Source: Rhizobium sp. 32-5/1
GTDB taxonomy: Bacteria; Pseudomonadota; Alphaproteobacteria; Rhizobiales; Rhizobiaceae
Direction of reading: 5' to 3'
DNA length: 64,000 bases
NCBI RefSeq assembly: GCF_029537235.1
Contig: NZ_CP120639.1
Coordinates: forward strand, 558,001 to 622,000
Shown here: one piece after another, positions 38,292 to 48,498 of the stretch
Numbering within the stretch: position 1 is the first letter of the stretch
Layout of the letters: each line of letters opens with the position of its first letter
Notes under the pieces: generated by a model
The model's input: only the letters and a program-made list of their open reading frames with translations
Databases searched by the model: none
What the model was told of the DNA's origin: nothing
Translations under genes and position numbers: made by a program

Positions 38292-41200
38292 CTACTGAAA
38301 ATTCCTACTCTTCACCTTCAGCGTATCGATGTGCAGGTCAGGTACATAAATTTCCCGCGCCTTGACGCCCATCGGCGGCCGTTCGCGGCTATCCGGGCTG
38401 CCGGGCGAACCATGCGCGAACTCGTCGCCCCGCCCCGTCGGAACGCGGAAACTGTCCCGTTCGCCCAGGCTCGCCAGATCGCCGCTCAGATCGAACATCC
38501 ATTGCGCCACCAGATGCACGACGCCGCCTTCGCGCTGGATCTTGCCGTTGATCGCCATCATTGAGGATCCGAGCACGACGCGGCGCTGCTTTTCGAACAG
38601 GCTTGGCCAGACGACGACGTTGGCGACGCCTGTCTCATCCTCGATGGTCATGAACATGACGCCCTTGGCGCTACCCGGCTTCTGACGGACGAGAACGAGG
38701 CCCGCCGTCATCAGCCAGCGACCATCGCGGGCCGAGGTTGCCTCGGCGCAGGTGACGATATTTCGGCGGGCGAGATCCTCGCGCAGGAAGCTGACCGGAT
38801 GGGCGCGCAGAGTGACTCCCGTATGCCCATAGTCCTCGACGACATTGGCGCCTTCGGTCATCTGCCGAAGCTCAACATCCGGTTCCTGCTGTTCGGCAAT
38901 CACCGCCCGCTCGCGATCGGCCGCCGCGGCAAACAGCGGAAGCGGTTCGTCGCGCAAGGCTTTGATCGCCCACAGCGCATCGCGTCTTTCAAGGTTCAAG
39001 GACGGTCGAAACGCATCGGCTTCGGCCAGCTTGACCAGGGAAGCCGACGGCACGCCGGCGCGCCGCCACGTATCGTCGACGGAAACGAACGGATCACCGC
39101 CCCGCGCCACCGCTATTTTTGCCGCATCCTGTTCGGGTAGTCCTCTGACCAGACGCATCCCGAGACGCACGGCATGGCTGTCGGTTCCCTCGATCTCTTC
39201 GAGCGTGCAATCCCAACGCGATCTATTGATGCAGACCGGCCGGATCGCTACCCCGTGAGCCCGGGCGTCGGTGACGATCTGCGCCGGCGCATAGAACCCC
39301 ATCGGTTGCGCATTGATGAGGGCCGCACAGAACACATCCGGATAGTGGCATTTGATATAGGATGAGGCATAGGCGATGAGGGCGAAAGACGCCGCGTGGC
39401 TTTCTGGAAAACCATAGGAGCCAAACCCCTCCAATTGCGAAAACGTCTTCTCTGCGAATTCTGCTGTATAGCCGTTCGCCACCATGCCGTTGACGAGCTT
39501 GTCTTTGAACTTGCTGACCCCGCCGGTGAACTTGAAGGTCGCCATCGAGCGTCTAAGCGCATCTGCTTCACCGGCGGTAAAACCGGCGCAGACGATCGCG
39601 ACTTTCATGGCACTTTCCTGAAACAATGGCACGCCCAGCGTCTTGCCGAGCACGGCCTCCAGTTCCGGCTTCGGATAGACGACCGCCTCCTTGCCTTCGC
39701 GCCGTCTCAGATAAGGATGCACCATATCCCCCTGGATCGGACCGGGGCGAACGATCGCCACCTGAATGACCAGATCATAATAGGTCTGGGGTTTCAGCCG
39801 CGGCAGCATCGACATCTGTGCCCGGGATTCGATCTGGAAGGTCCCGAGCGTGTCGGCCTTGCGGATCATCGCGTAGGTCGCCGGGTCTTCCGGCTCGATG
39901 GTGGCGAGATCCAGAGTCAAACCCTTGTGCTCCTGCAGAAAGGCAAAACCCTTGGCCATGCAGGTCAGCATTCCAAGGGCCAACACATCGACCTTCATGA
40001 ACTTGAGCGCCTCGATATCGTCCTTGTCCCATTCGATGGTCTGACGATCTTCCATCCGGGCCTGCTCGATCGGCACCAGCTCGTCGAGGCGGTCATTGGT
40101 CAGGACAAAACCGCCCGGATGCTGGCCCAGATGACGCGGCGCGCCCATCAGCTGCTGCGCCAGTTCCAATGTCAGCCGCAGGCGGCGGTCGGACATGTTC
40201 ATGTTGAGCTCGTTAACCTGCTTTTCGCCGACGCCATCCTTGCTCCAACCCCAGACACCGGCCGACAGCGCCGTGATCATGTCTTCGGGCAGGCCGAGCA
40301 CCTTGCCAACATCGCGAAGCGCACCCTTGGCGCGGTAGCGGGTAACGGTTGCGCAGAGGGCCGCCTTTTGCCGGCCATAGGTCTTGTAGATCCACTGGAT
40401 CACCTCTTCGCGCCTGGCATGTTCGAAATCGACGTCGATATCGGGTGGCTCGTTGCGCTCCTCCGAGATAAAGCGTTCGAACAGCAGATCGTTTGCGGCC
40501 GGATCGATCGCCGTGATCCCAAGCACATAGCAGACGGCCGAATTAGCCGCACTGCCGCGACCCTGGCAGAGAATGTTCTGCGAGCGCGCGAAGCGAACAA
40601 TGCTGTAGACCGTCAGGAAATACGGCGCGTAGTCGAGTTTGCGGATCAAGTCGAGTTCGTGGTTGAGGATCTTCACCACATCATCCGGAACACCCTCGGG
40701 GTAGCGATCGCGCACGCCCTCCCAGGTGAATTTTTCCAGCGATTGCTGTGCCGTCAGTCCAGGGATGATGGCTTCTTCAGGATACTGGTAGGTGAGTTCG
40801 TTCATGTCGAAGCGACAGCAATCGACAATCTCGCAGGTGCGGGCTAGTGCCTCAGGATAACGGCTGAACAGACGGTGCATCTCCTCGGGTGGCTTTAAGA
40901 AACGATCGGCGTGCCGTTCGCGCAAGAACCCCGCCTGATCGATGGTGGTGCGATGGCGAATGCAGGTGACGACATCCTGCAATTGCCGCCTGCCCGGCTC
41001 ATGAAACAGCACGTCGTTGGTAACAACAGGCCGAACCTTGTGCCGGATCGCCAGCGTGTTGAGATCGTGCAGGCGCAGTTGATCGTTCGGCCGCCGGCGC
41101 AGGGTCAGCGCCATGTAGGCGCGGTCGCCAAATATCTCCCTCACCTTGCGCAACTGGACCGCACATGCGTCATCGGCCTCGTCAGGGATCAGGATGGCGA

Positions 41201-41555
41201 GCAGACCCTCTGCATAAAGGGCCACATCCGTCAGATCGAGGATGCACTTGCCCTTGCCGCCGCGCTCCTTGCCGAGCGACAGAAGCCGGCAAAGCCTCGA
41301 ATAGGCTGCCCGGTTCGTCGGATAGACCAGCATTGACATTCCGTCCGACAAATCAAGCCTGCAGCCAACGACCAGCCGCACACCGGTTTCATTGGCCGCT
41401 TCCCAAGCCCGCACGATGCCGGCCAGGCTGTTGCGATCGACGATGCCAAGCGCCTCAATGCCGAGTGACTTGGCGGTAGTGAACAGCTCATCGCAGCCTG
41501 ACGCACCGCGTAGGAAGGAAAAATGACTGGTGACCTGGAGCTCGGCGTAGCGCAT
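38292..41555 (-). CDS. dnaE2: Error-prone DNA polymerase DnaE2
   Basis: C-family polymerase that extends across lesions together with ImuA and ImuB during the SOS response. From the ATG at 41555 ('[19 protein letters not shown]', PHP domain) the protein has 1,087 residues, the usual DnaE2 size. The palm carries '[20 protein letters not shown]' with catalytic aspartates, then helix-hairpin-helix and an OB fold ('[20 protein letters not shown]'). The ATG overlaps the imuB stop by one base (TGATG), so the 51-residue in-frame extension further upstream is not used. Third gene of the imuA-imuB-dnaE2 operon. Confidence 0.95.
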   Translation of the reverse strand: MRYAELQVTSHFSFLRGASGCDELFTTAKSLGIEALGIVDRNSLAGIVRAWEAANETGVRLVVGCRLDLSDGMSMLVYPTNRAAYSRLCRLLSLGKERGGKGKCILDLTDVALYAEGLLAILIPDEADDACAVQLRKVREIFGDRAYMALTLRRRPNDQLRLHDLNTLAIRHKVRPVVTNDVLFHEPGRRQLQDVVTCIRHRTTIDQAGFLRERHADRFLKPPEEMHRLFSRYPEALARTCEIVDCCRFDMNELTYQYPEEAIIPGLTAQQSLEKFTWEGVRDRYPEGVPDDVVKILNHELDLIRKLDYAPYFLTVYSIVRFARSQNILCQGRGSAANSAVCYVLGITAIDPAANDLLFERFISEERNEPPDIDVDFEHARREEVIQWIYKTYGRQKAALCATVTRYRAKGALRDVGKVLGLPEDMITALSAGVWGWSKDGVGEKQVNELNMNMSDRRLRLTLELAQQLMGAPRHLGQHPGGFVLTNDRLDELVPIEQARMEDRQTIEWDKDDIEALKFMKVDVLALGMLTCMAKGFAFLQEHKGLTLDLATIEPEDPATYAMIRKADTLGTFQIESRAQMSMLPRLKPQTYYDLVIQVAIVRPGPIQGDMVHPYLRRREGKEAVVYPKPELEAVLGKTLGVPLFQESAMKVAIVCAGFTAGEADALRRSMATFKFTGGVSKFKDKLVNGMVANGYTAEFAEKTFSQLEGFGSYGFPESHAASFALIAYASSYIKCHYPDVFCAALINAQPMGFYAPAQIVTDARAHGVAIRPVCINRSRWDCTLEEIEGTDSHAVRLGMRLVRGLPEQDAAKIAVARGGDPFVSVDDTWRRAGVPSASLVKLAEADAFRPSLNLERRDALWAIKALRDEPLPLFAAAADRERAVIAEQQEPDVELRQMTEGANVVEDYGHTGVTLRAHPVSFLREDLARRNIVTCAEATSARDGRWLMTAGLVLVRQKPGSAKGVMFMTIEDETGVANVVVWPSLFEKQRRVVLGSSMMAINGKIQREGGVVHLVAQWMFDLSGDLASLGERDSFRVPTGRGDEFAHGSPGSPDSRERPPMGVKAREIYVPDLHIDTLKVKSRNFQ

Positions 41556-43066
41556 CAGCCATAAATCCCGTGCAGGAACCATTTCGCTGTCCCGGTCGCG
41601 GGATCCACCCCATCGCCAGAGCGATAGACCCAGAAGCGATTGCCGTCCTCGTCCTCGATCGAATAATAGTCCCTCACCGCCTCCATCTCGGATGTGCGAA
41701 CCCACCATTCGCCGAAGACCCGTTCCGGGCCGTCACCGCGTTTGATGCGCCGGCGTTTGCCGCGCCAGGTCATGGAGGCCGGCGGATGGTCGGGTGTGAG
41801 CGCAATCACCTCGATCCGTTCCGGGCGCGCCAGCATGCGGCTCGGCCGTGGCCAGCGGGTCGGCCAGGATTGACCGTGTTTTGCGGAAACGGCGGAGACA
41901 CGCTGGACATTGCGCTCCGGCACATCGCTTTCAACCGGCGCCAGCCGGTACATGCGTTGGCCGCGGTTTCCAAAACTGTCGAGCAGAGGCGTGACGTCAA
42001 CAATGGTTTCTTCGACCAGCGAGGAGATGGACTGTTTCTCTTCAAACGGTTCCATCATGGTTGCCGCAAGGGACAGTTTTTCGATACCGAAACCGGGATC
42101 GATCTGCTCGATGCTGGAACAGAGAAGCTTTGTCAGACGGAGGACATCGCGCACCGGCTTTGCTGTTCCGGCGCGCAGCGACTGCAAGGTGTTGTCGACC
42201 CGGTAGACGATCAGATCGGCGCGACGAACGCCCTGCCCGCGCGTCTCCAATGCGGCGCAGAGTTCGACCACCAGCTTGCCGATATATTTGGCGATGGTCT
42301 CGGCCGCACCGATTGGCTCGGCGAACGAACGGGAAACTTCGATCAGGTCCGCGGTGCGAATGGGGTCGATCGGTTCGGCAAGGCGTCCGAACATCTGATC
42401 GAGCCTGCGGCCGACCTCCGGCCCGAAACGCAGTGTCAGAGGCGCCCGCGGCGTGGCCGAGAGCTCGCCGACGGTGCGAAACCCGAGCACCGCCAGACCG
42501 CTGACGATGTCTGGTGGCATGCGCAGGCTGGAAATCGGCAGGTTGACGACGGCTTTGGCCGTCTCACCAACCGGGACAATGATCACCTCGCGCCGCGTAG
42601 CCCGGGCAATCGCGTGTGCGCCGCCCCAGGTGTCGGCGATTGCGGCGCGGGCTTGAAGGCCGCGGCCTCTCAGCGCGTTGACAAGGCCGGTGAGCATCGG
42701 CAACTCGCCGCCGCGCAGATGGTCGGCGCCCTCGGTGTCCATGACAATACCGGCGGGAAGATCCATGGCAACAATCGGGGAATATTGCCGCAACATCCAC
42801 AGCGCCAGACGCTCGATTGCCACCCTGTCAGTCTCTGGATCTGCATCGACGAGGTGCAGGCCGGATATCATCGCCTGGGCTTTGGCGGCGGGCATACCGA
42901 TCCGGACGCCGGCCTTGAAGGCTGCGGGGTCGACTGCAGCCACGGTGCGTTTCGATCCACTGCGCGCAACGACCACGACCGGTGTTTCAGGCAAAATTCC
43001 GGGATCGGCGCGCCTGATCCTGTCCGTTGATAGCGTGGGGAGAAAGACTGATACGACCCGTGGCAT
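41555..43066 (-). CDS. imuB: ImuB, inactive Y-family polymerase-like protein
   Basis: Hub protein of the ImuABC translesion complex: it binds the beta clamp and recruits DnaE2 and ImuA. The fold is DinB-like ('[18 protein letters not shown]', '[18 protein letters not shown]', '[20 protein letters not shown]'), but the catalytic acidic set of active Y-family enzymes is incomplete, as usual for ImuB. I use the ATG at 43066, seven bases after an AGGTG; an ATG nine bases earlier is less well placed. It is 503 residues. Its 5' end overlaps the 3' end of imuA by about 80 bases. Confidence 0.92.
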   Translation of the reverse strand: MPRVVSVFLPTLSTDRIRRADPGILPETPVVVVARSGSKRTVAAVDPAAFKAGVRIGMPAAKAQAMISGLHLVDADPETDRVAIERLALWMLRQYSPIVAMDLPAGIVMDTEGADHLRGGELPMLTGLVNALRGRGLQARAAIADTWGGAHAIARATRREVIIVPVGETAKAVVNLPISSLRMPPDIVSGLAVLGFRTVGELSATPRAPLTLRFGPEVGRRLDQMFGRLAEPIDPIRTADLIEVSRSFAEPIGAAETIAKYIGKLVVELCAALETRGQGVRRADLIVYRVDNTLQSLRAGTAKPVRDVLRLTKLLCSSIEQIDPGFGIEKLSLAATMMEPFEEKQSISSLVEETIVDVTPLLDSFGNRGQRMYRLAPVESDVPERNVQRVSAVSAKHGQSWPTRWPRPSRMLARPERIEVIALTPDHPPASMTWRGKRRRIKRGDGPERVFGEWWVRTSEMEAVRDYYSIEDEDGNRFWVYRSGDGVDPATGTAKWFLHGIYG

Positions 43067-43741
43067 CGCAGGCACCTATTTCAAATTCGGCGGCTTCTCC
43101 CGCCCTTGCTCTAATCAATTCCGCCAGCCACCGCGCCCGCCCGATGCCCGGCGCGGGAAGCGGTTCGGAGGAAGGACGCTGATCCGCCACCGCGTCGTGG
43201 CAGCCGTGGGTTGACCGAAGTCTGCTGCCTCCATCGGGCGGCGCCATCGGCGCAGCGCGATGCCAATGGTGCCAGACGTTTCCGCTGCAAGCTGCAGTCG
43301 TCTGGAAGCGGTCATCGGCAGTCGCACCAGCTCGGCGACGACGGCGCCGAGCCCGCCAAAACGCAGGCCCTCCTCGAAGTTTGTGAGCACATCCTCTTCC
43401 CGGTCCGCTTCGACATAGATCACGCGATCATGATGGAGGCCCGCCTGCGCTAAGGCAGGCGCAAACAGGTCGGGCCGTGTCAGGCACCAGAGCACGTCGC
43501 CCTTGGTGCGCGCGACGATGCCAGCGACAAACAGAGCGGCCGCTGCCCCATGAACCGCATCGGCGCCACCACCGGCCACCTCATGTAGGGCACCGAAAGC
43601 AAGCCCGCCGCCCGGAAGCCGGTCATCGATATCGGCAAGGCCGAATGACAGAACCTCGCCCTTGCGCACAGCTGTTCCTTCGAGGCGCTGGATGCGCTCG
43701 CGAAGATCAGCAATAGTCGGATTGACGGCGGAGTTAAGCAT
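42987..43741 (-). pseudogene. imuA: ImuA (SulA/RecA-like), frameshifted near its C-terminus
   Basis: ImuA works with ImuB and DnaE2 in SOS mutagenesis. The main frame gives 'LSFGLADIDDRLPGGGLAFGALHEV', 'VIYVEADREEDVLTNFEEGLR', 'RRLQLAAETSGTIGIALRRWRRP' and 'ATTRWRISVLP', then leaves the family. The correct tail continues in the next frame: 'SEPLPAPGIGRARWLAELIRARAGE' to '[23 protein letters not shown]', ending at 42987. One missing base near 43170-43171 (gg) explains this; restored length is 251 residues. First gene after the LexA box. Confidence 0.88.
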
Positions 43742-43801
43742 AGGCTGCGGATATCTTTCTAATGCTGTTCAGGGCTTTCCAGCGATCATCGGGGCTGATA
43801 T

Positions 43802-43816
43802 GTTCATTATTTGTTC
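43802..43816. promoter_or_regulatory. LexA (SOS) box, GTTC-N7-GTTC
   Basis: GTTC ATTATTT GTTC matches the alphaproteobacterial LexA site exactly. It lies 60 bases upstream of the imuA start and about 130 bases upstream of the helicase start. Repression of imuA-imuB-dnaE2 by LexA is the expected role; control of the plus-strand helicase-SRAP-dinB arm is possible but less certain. Confidence 0.85.
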
Positions 43817-43944
43817 TTATCGTCCCAATGAGTCAATGCTGATTCTACGATGGGTACGGCGGTGTTTACGGAACGCGACCCACAAGCGACGGGCATCCAA
43901 ACCAAAACGGGCAGAACAGACAGGCACTTATCGGGGATCACGGC

Positions 43945-46010
43945 ATGACGGTTGCCTATCTGGAAAAACTGAACGAGCAGCAGCGGCAGGCTGTGGAACA
44001 CGGCGTCGGGCTGGCGGACGGACAGGTGGCGGGCCCGCTTCTGATCATCGCCGGCGCCGGATCCGGCAAGACCAATACCTTGGCGCATCGGGTGGCGCAT
44101 CTGATCGTCAACGGCGCCGATCCGCGCCGCATTCTGCTTATGACGTTTTCCAGACGTGCCGCGTCCGAAATGGCGCGCCGTGTCGAGCGGATCTGTAAAC
44201 ATGTGCTTGGCGCCAATTCCGACATTCTCACCGACGCGCTGGCCTGGTCCGGCACGTTTCACGGGATCGGCGCACGGTTGCTGCGGATCTATGCGGAGCA
44301 GATCGGACTGGACGTGGATTTTACCATCCACGATCGCGAGGACAGTGCCGACTTGATGAACCTTGCCCGGCATGAGCTTGGATTTTCCAAGATGGAAAGC
44401 CGATTTCCGACCAAGGGCACCTGCCTGTCGATCTATTCGCGTGCGGTCAATTCGCAGGCACCGCTGAACGAAATCCTGCGCCAGCACTATCCATGGGTAG
44501 GCAACTGGGAAGAGCAGCTGAAGCAACTATTTGCCGCTTACGTCGAAGCCAAGCAGGTCCAGAACGTGCTCGATTACGACGATCTGCTGCTGTATTGGGC
44601 CCAGATGGTCAGTGACCCTGAGCTTGCCGGCGACATTGGCAATCGCTTCGACCATGTGATGGTCGATGAATACCAGGATACCAACAGGTTGCAGGCCTCG
44701 GTGCTGATGGCGCTCAAGCCCGGCGGTCGTGGTCTGACCGTTGTCGGCGACGATGCGCAATCGATCTATTCGTTCCGGGCAGCGACGGTTCGCAACATCC
44801 TCGATTTCCCATCCTCCTTCAGCCCGACCGCCGATATCATCAAGCTTGATCGCAATTACCGCTCGACGCAGCCGATCCTGGCTGCGGCAAATGGCGTCAT
44901 CGATCTGGCGCGTGAGCGCTTTACCAAGAACCTGTGGACTGACCGGCAATCGCTGGAGCGACCGAAACTCGTGACCGTCAAGGATGAAACCGAGCAGGCG
45001 AACTTCATCGTCGAACAAGTGCTTGCCAATCGCGAGACCGGCATGACGCTGAAGAACCAAGCCGTGTTGTTTCGCACATCCAGTCATAGCGGCCCGCTCG
45101 AGGTCGAGCTCACCCGCCGCAACATTCCTTTCGTCAAGTTCGGCGGCCTGAAGTTTCTCGACAGCGCCCATGTCAAGGATCTGCTGGCGGTATTGCGTTT
45201 TGCCCAGAACCCGCGCGACCGCGTCGCCGGCTTTCGACTGCTGCAGATGCTGCCTGGCATCGGGCCAAAGACGGCCGGCAATATTCTCGAGACGATCGCG
45301 ACCGACCCGGAGCCGCTGCTTGCCCTTGCTGAAATCCCGCCTCCGCCCAAGACCGGCGAAGACTGGACAGGTTTTGTCCAGTTGCTCGCAAACCTGCGTA
45401 AGACAGAAGATGGCTGGCCCTCGGATATCGGGCAGGCGCGCCTCTGGTATGAGCCGCATCTTGATCGCATCCATGAGGATGCCGACAGCCGAAAGGCCGA
45501 CCTGCTGCAGCTTGAGCAAATCGCCAGCGGCTATCCCTCGCGCGAACGCTTCCTGACCGAACTGACACTTGATCCGCCGGATGCGACAAGCGATCAGGCT
45601 GGCGTGCCGCTGCTCGACGAAGACTATCTGATCCTGTCGACCATTCATTCAGCGAAAGGTCAAGAATGGCGCGCGGTGTTCATGCTCAATGTGGTCGACG
45701 GCTGCATACCATCGGATCTTGGAACCGGAACCAGCCAGGAAATCGAGGAAGAACGCAGGCTGCTTTATGTCGCCATGACCCGTGCCAGAGATCACCTAGC
45801 GCTTGTCACGCCACAGCGTTTTTTACCCACGGACAGAACGCTCAAGGGGATAGGCACGTTTATGCCGCAAGGACCCGGTTCATCCCGGCAACGCTGCTGC
45901 AATTCTTCGAGACGACAACTTGGCCGAAGGTCTCGGTAGCCGCATCCGAGCGCAGCGCCCAGCAAATTCGCATCGATGTCGGTGCGCGCATGCGGGCCAT
46001 GTGGAAATAG
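43945..46010 (+). pseudogene. UvrD/Rep-type SF1 DNA helicase, frameshifted near the C-terminus
   Basis: ATP-dependent 3'-5' helicase. Motifs in order: 'LLIIAGAGSGKTNTLAHR' (Walker A, ~33-50), 'VMVDEYQDTNRLQ' (motif II), 'VVGDDAQSIYSFRAA' (III), 'LDRNYRST' (IV), 'LSTIHSAKGQEWRAVF' (V), 'EERRLLYVAMTRARDHL' (VI). After 'LVTPQRF' the written frame diverges and stops at 45939. The proper tail 'FTHGQ...IPATLLQFFE...IDVGARMRAMWK' is in the neighbouring frame to 46010. The T run at 45819-45824 is one base short; restored length is 688 residues. Smaller than UvrD proper, like the rhizobial helicases paired with SRAP and DinB genes. Confidence 0.88.
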
Positions 46011-46021
46011 GGAGAGGATCG

Positions 46022-46699
46022 ATGTGCAATCTCTACAATGTGACCACCACCCGTGACGCGGTTATCGAGTTCACGAAGGCCTTCAGGGATCGCGCCGGTT
46101 GGAACGAAGCGAGCTTCGACGTCTACCCGGGCTATCAGGCTCCCGTTGTCCGCGTAGGTGACGACGGGAGCCGAGAGATTGCTCGCGCGACCTGGGGCAT
46201 GCCATCGCCGCCAGCCTATGTGAAGAATTATGACCCCGGTGTCACCAATATCCGCAATGTGAGCTCCCCGCACTGGCGCCGCTGGCTTGGCCCAACCAGC
46301 CGCTGCGTCGTGCCGTTCACCACCTTTGCCGAGCCTGACCCAGCCAGAAAAGTCGAAGGCGCACGTGTGCCAAATGCCTGGTTTGCCGGCAATGAGGACA
46401 GTCCGCTGATGTTCTTTGCGGGGTTCTGGACGCCCTGGAAAGGCGTGCGCAAAGTCAGGGATGGGGAGCAGGAATACGAGCTGTTCGGATTTTTGACCAC
46501 GTCGCCGAACGAAATCGTCTCTCCCATTCATGAAAAGGCCATGCCGGCAATTCTCACCACGCCGGAAGAAGTCGATACCTGGCTGACCGCCCCTTGGGAC
46601 GAGGCCCGGCATCTGCAACGCCCGCTACCCGCCAATATGCTGGTGATTGTGCCGCCTCAGCCCAAGCCCACTTTGGACGATGAAGGTCTGTTGCTATGA
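46022..46699 (+). CDS. SOS response-associated peptidase (SRAP; YedK/HMCES-like)
   Basis: Suicide enzyme that shields abasic sites in single-stranded DNA by covalent bonding through Cys2. After removal of Met1 the conserved Cys is first ('MCNLYN', versus the commoner MCGR). The other active-site positions are recognisable: Asn in 'TNIRN', Glu in 'TTFAEPD' and His in 'SPIHEKAMPAIL'. The ATG at 46022 is preceded by GGAGAGG; the longer frame from 45920 lies inside the helicase tail. It is 225 residues. Placed between a helicase and dinB, so a role in lesion bypass fits. Confidence 0.9.
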   Translation: MCNLYNVTTTRDAVIEFTKAFRDRAGWNEASFDVYPGYQAPVVRVGDDGSREIARATWGMPSPPAYVKNYDPGVTNIRNVSSPHWRRWLGPTSRCVVPFTTFAEPDPARKVEGARVPNAWFAGNEDSPLMFFAGFWTPWKGVRKVRDGEQEYELFGFLTTSPNEIVSPIHEKAMPAILTTPEEVDTWLTAPWDEARHLQRPLPANMLVIVPPQPKPTLDDEGLLL

Positions 46700-46791
46700 T
46701 CCTCTGCCGCCGCCGCTACCAAGGCGACCAGGAGCCCGTACGCGATGTAGCAACTTGGCTGAGCCGCGTTGTGAGCCAACCCGATGGATAG
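46696..46791 (+). CDS. 31-residue ORF coupled to SRAP and dinB
   Basis: An ORF reading MILCRRRYQGDQEP... to ...VVSQPDG. Its ATG overlaps the SRAP stop (ATGA), and its TAG lies eight bases inside the dinB reading frame (dinB ATG at 46784). Such double overlap suggests it is translated, either as a real small protein (basic N-terminus, short amphipathic middle) or as a coupling leader for dinB. No family recognised. Confidence 0.4.
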   Translation: MILCRRRYQGDQEPVRDVATWLSRVVSQPDG

Positions 46792-47866
46792 CGTGCAGCC
46801 GCTCCGCAAAATCATCCATATCGACATGGACGCATTTTATGCCTCGGTCGAGCAACGTGACAATCCGGCGCTGCGCGACAAACCATTGGCGGTCGGCGGT
46901 TCGGCGGCCCGCGGCGTCGTGGCCGCCGCAAGTTACGAGGCAAGATCCTTTGGCGTGCATTCGGCCATGCCATCGGTCACTGCCAAGCGAAAATGCCCGG
47001 ATCTGATCTTCGTGCCACCGCGCTTCGAGGTCTATCGGCAGGTCTCCCAGCAGATCCGGGAGATTTTTTCAGAGTATACGCCACTGATCGAGCCATTGTC
47101 GCTGGACGAAGCCTATCTCGATGTCACCGACAACCTGAAGGGCATGGCGATCGCCACCGAGATAGCGCTTGAAATCCGTGCGAGGATCAAGGCCGTCACC
47201 GGCCTCAATGCTTCGGCTGGCATTTCCTACAACAAGTTCCTGGCCAAGATGGCGAGCGACCTGAACAAGCCGAATGGACAGGCTGTCATTACCCCGAAGA
47301 AGGGCCCGGGTTTCGTCGAAGCCCTCCCCGTCAAAAAATTCCACGGTGTCGGGCCGGCGACGGCCGAGCGGATGAAACGACATGGCATTGAAACCGGGCT
47401 CGATCTGAAGTCGAAGTCACTTGCCTTCCTTCAGCAGCATTTTGGTAAGTCCGGTCCGTATTTTTTCGGCATTGCCCGGGGCATTGATGGGCGGCAGGTC
47501 AGGCCCGATCGCATTCGAAAGTCCGTCGGCGCAGAAGACACGTTCGTGGAGGACATCGACGATCTCGATCTGGCCAAGACCGAATTGCGGCCATTGGCTG
47601 AGAAAGTCTGGCGATACTGCCAAGTGCACGATATCACCGGAAGGACTGTGACTGTCAAAATCAAATATTCGGACTTCAGCCAGGCCACCCGCAGCAGGAC
47701 CGTGTCAGGAGCCGTATCGAACATCGACATGATCCTGGAGACTGCAGAAGCCCTACTTGTCTCCGTATTTCCGTTTAAACGCCCGGTCCGGCTCTTAGGC
47801 GTCACCCTGTCATCGCTCAACACCGAAGAGTGCGGACAAGAACCGCAACTCGATTTGGGGCTGTGA
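46784..47866 (+). CDS. dinB: DNA polymerase IV (DinB)
   Basis: Y-family translesion polymerase of 360 residues. Catalytic sites: 'IHIDMDAFYASVEQRDNP' (first Asp, steric-gate Phe/Tyr) and 'PLSLDEAYLDVT' (Asp-Glu pair). Then 'ASAGISYNKFLAKMASDLNKPNG', helix-hairpin-helix 'KFHGVGPATAERM' and a little-finger domain. The C-terminus 'EECGQEPQLDLGL' carries a QxxLxLxL-like beta-clamp-binding motif. The second DinB-like gene of the neighbourhood beside imuB, but with its acidic residues intact. Confidence 0.94.
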   Translation: MDSVQPLRKIIHIDMDAFYASVEQRDNPALRDKPLAVGGSAARGVVAAASYEARSFGVHSAMPSVTAKRKCPDLIFVPPRFEVYRQVSQQIREIFSEYTPLIEPLSLDEAYLDVTDNLKGMAIATEIALEIRARIKAVTGLNASAGISYNKFLAKMASDLNKPNGQAVITPKKGPGFVEALPVKKFHGVGPATAERMKRHGIETGLDLKSKSLAFLQQHFGKSGPYFFGIARGIDGRQVRPDRIRKSVGAEDTFVEDIDDLDLAKTELRPLAEKVWRYCQVHDITGRTVTVKIKYSDFSQATRSRTVSGAVSNIDMILETAEALLVSVFPFKRPVRLLGVTLSSLNTEECGQEPQLDLGL

Positions 47867-47888
47867 TCACGCCGGACCATGAACCGAA

Positions 47889-47922
47889 AAAGCCTGCCGC
47901 GGGAGGTGATGCGAAAGGCTTT
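47889..47922 (+). terminator. Possible terminator of dinB
   Basis: AAAGCCT and AGGCTTT pair over seven bases with a 20-base loop, 22 bases after the dinB stop. Weak: no T-tract beyond the stem. Confidence 0.35.
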
Positions 47923-48498
47923 CCGAAATCAACTTGAGGTCTGCGCATGATGCTTTGGCCGGACAGGAACTTACGATAGCCGATGGTCCGAACGTCACGG
48001 GTCAACGATTGCTCGCCAACAGAGATGCGAACCTCATCCCAATGCCATGAGCCAGATCGCACTAACGCCAGCGAACAACGCCGTTGAGATTGGGCGTCGG
48101 ACAACGCTTGATTGCCTGCGCCAGCGCCGTACGCTGCTAATCGTTCAAATGCGGCTGCTGACCGAGCCTTGCCACTGGACAGTTTTGGACTTGGTCCGGA
48201 TCGGATCGTGGCGCCGTTGGGTGCTGATCTCAATTTCGTGCTGGACTGCGCATGCCCGAAATCTGTCCGCCGGAGGGCGTTCACGGCATGTTCAGCCCTT
48301 TCGATGACCTCATCCGTTCAATTCCAGAGCCCTATACCAACGCCGTCGTCGACAATTCGCGAGCCTATCAAAAGTCGCTGATTAGATTAACCTCAAATAA
48401 ACCGGCCTGCCGCAGTTTGAGGAGCGGCGTGATCGGCACGGCGCCGGGTACCGGCCGAGGGGCCCAATGGCAGGGCTGCGGACTTGGGAACGCTGAAT
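47923..48498. other. Intergenic stretch between dinB and the Tad-like genes
   Basis: About 575 bases with only overlapping anonymous ORFs on both strands. It must contain the promoter of the TadG-like operon. No flp pilin gene was found here. Confidence 0.4.

Noticed and set aside
39396..40847. Long plus-strand ORF (483 codons) opposite dnaE2
   Set aside because: Shadow of a GC-rich gene; the minus strand encodes an unmistakable DnaE2, and this frame has no family motifs.
41570..43030. 486-codon plus-strand ORF opposite imuB
   Set aside because: Antisense shadow of imuB with no recognisable domain.
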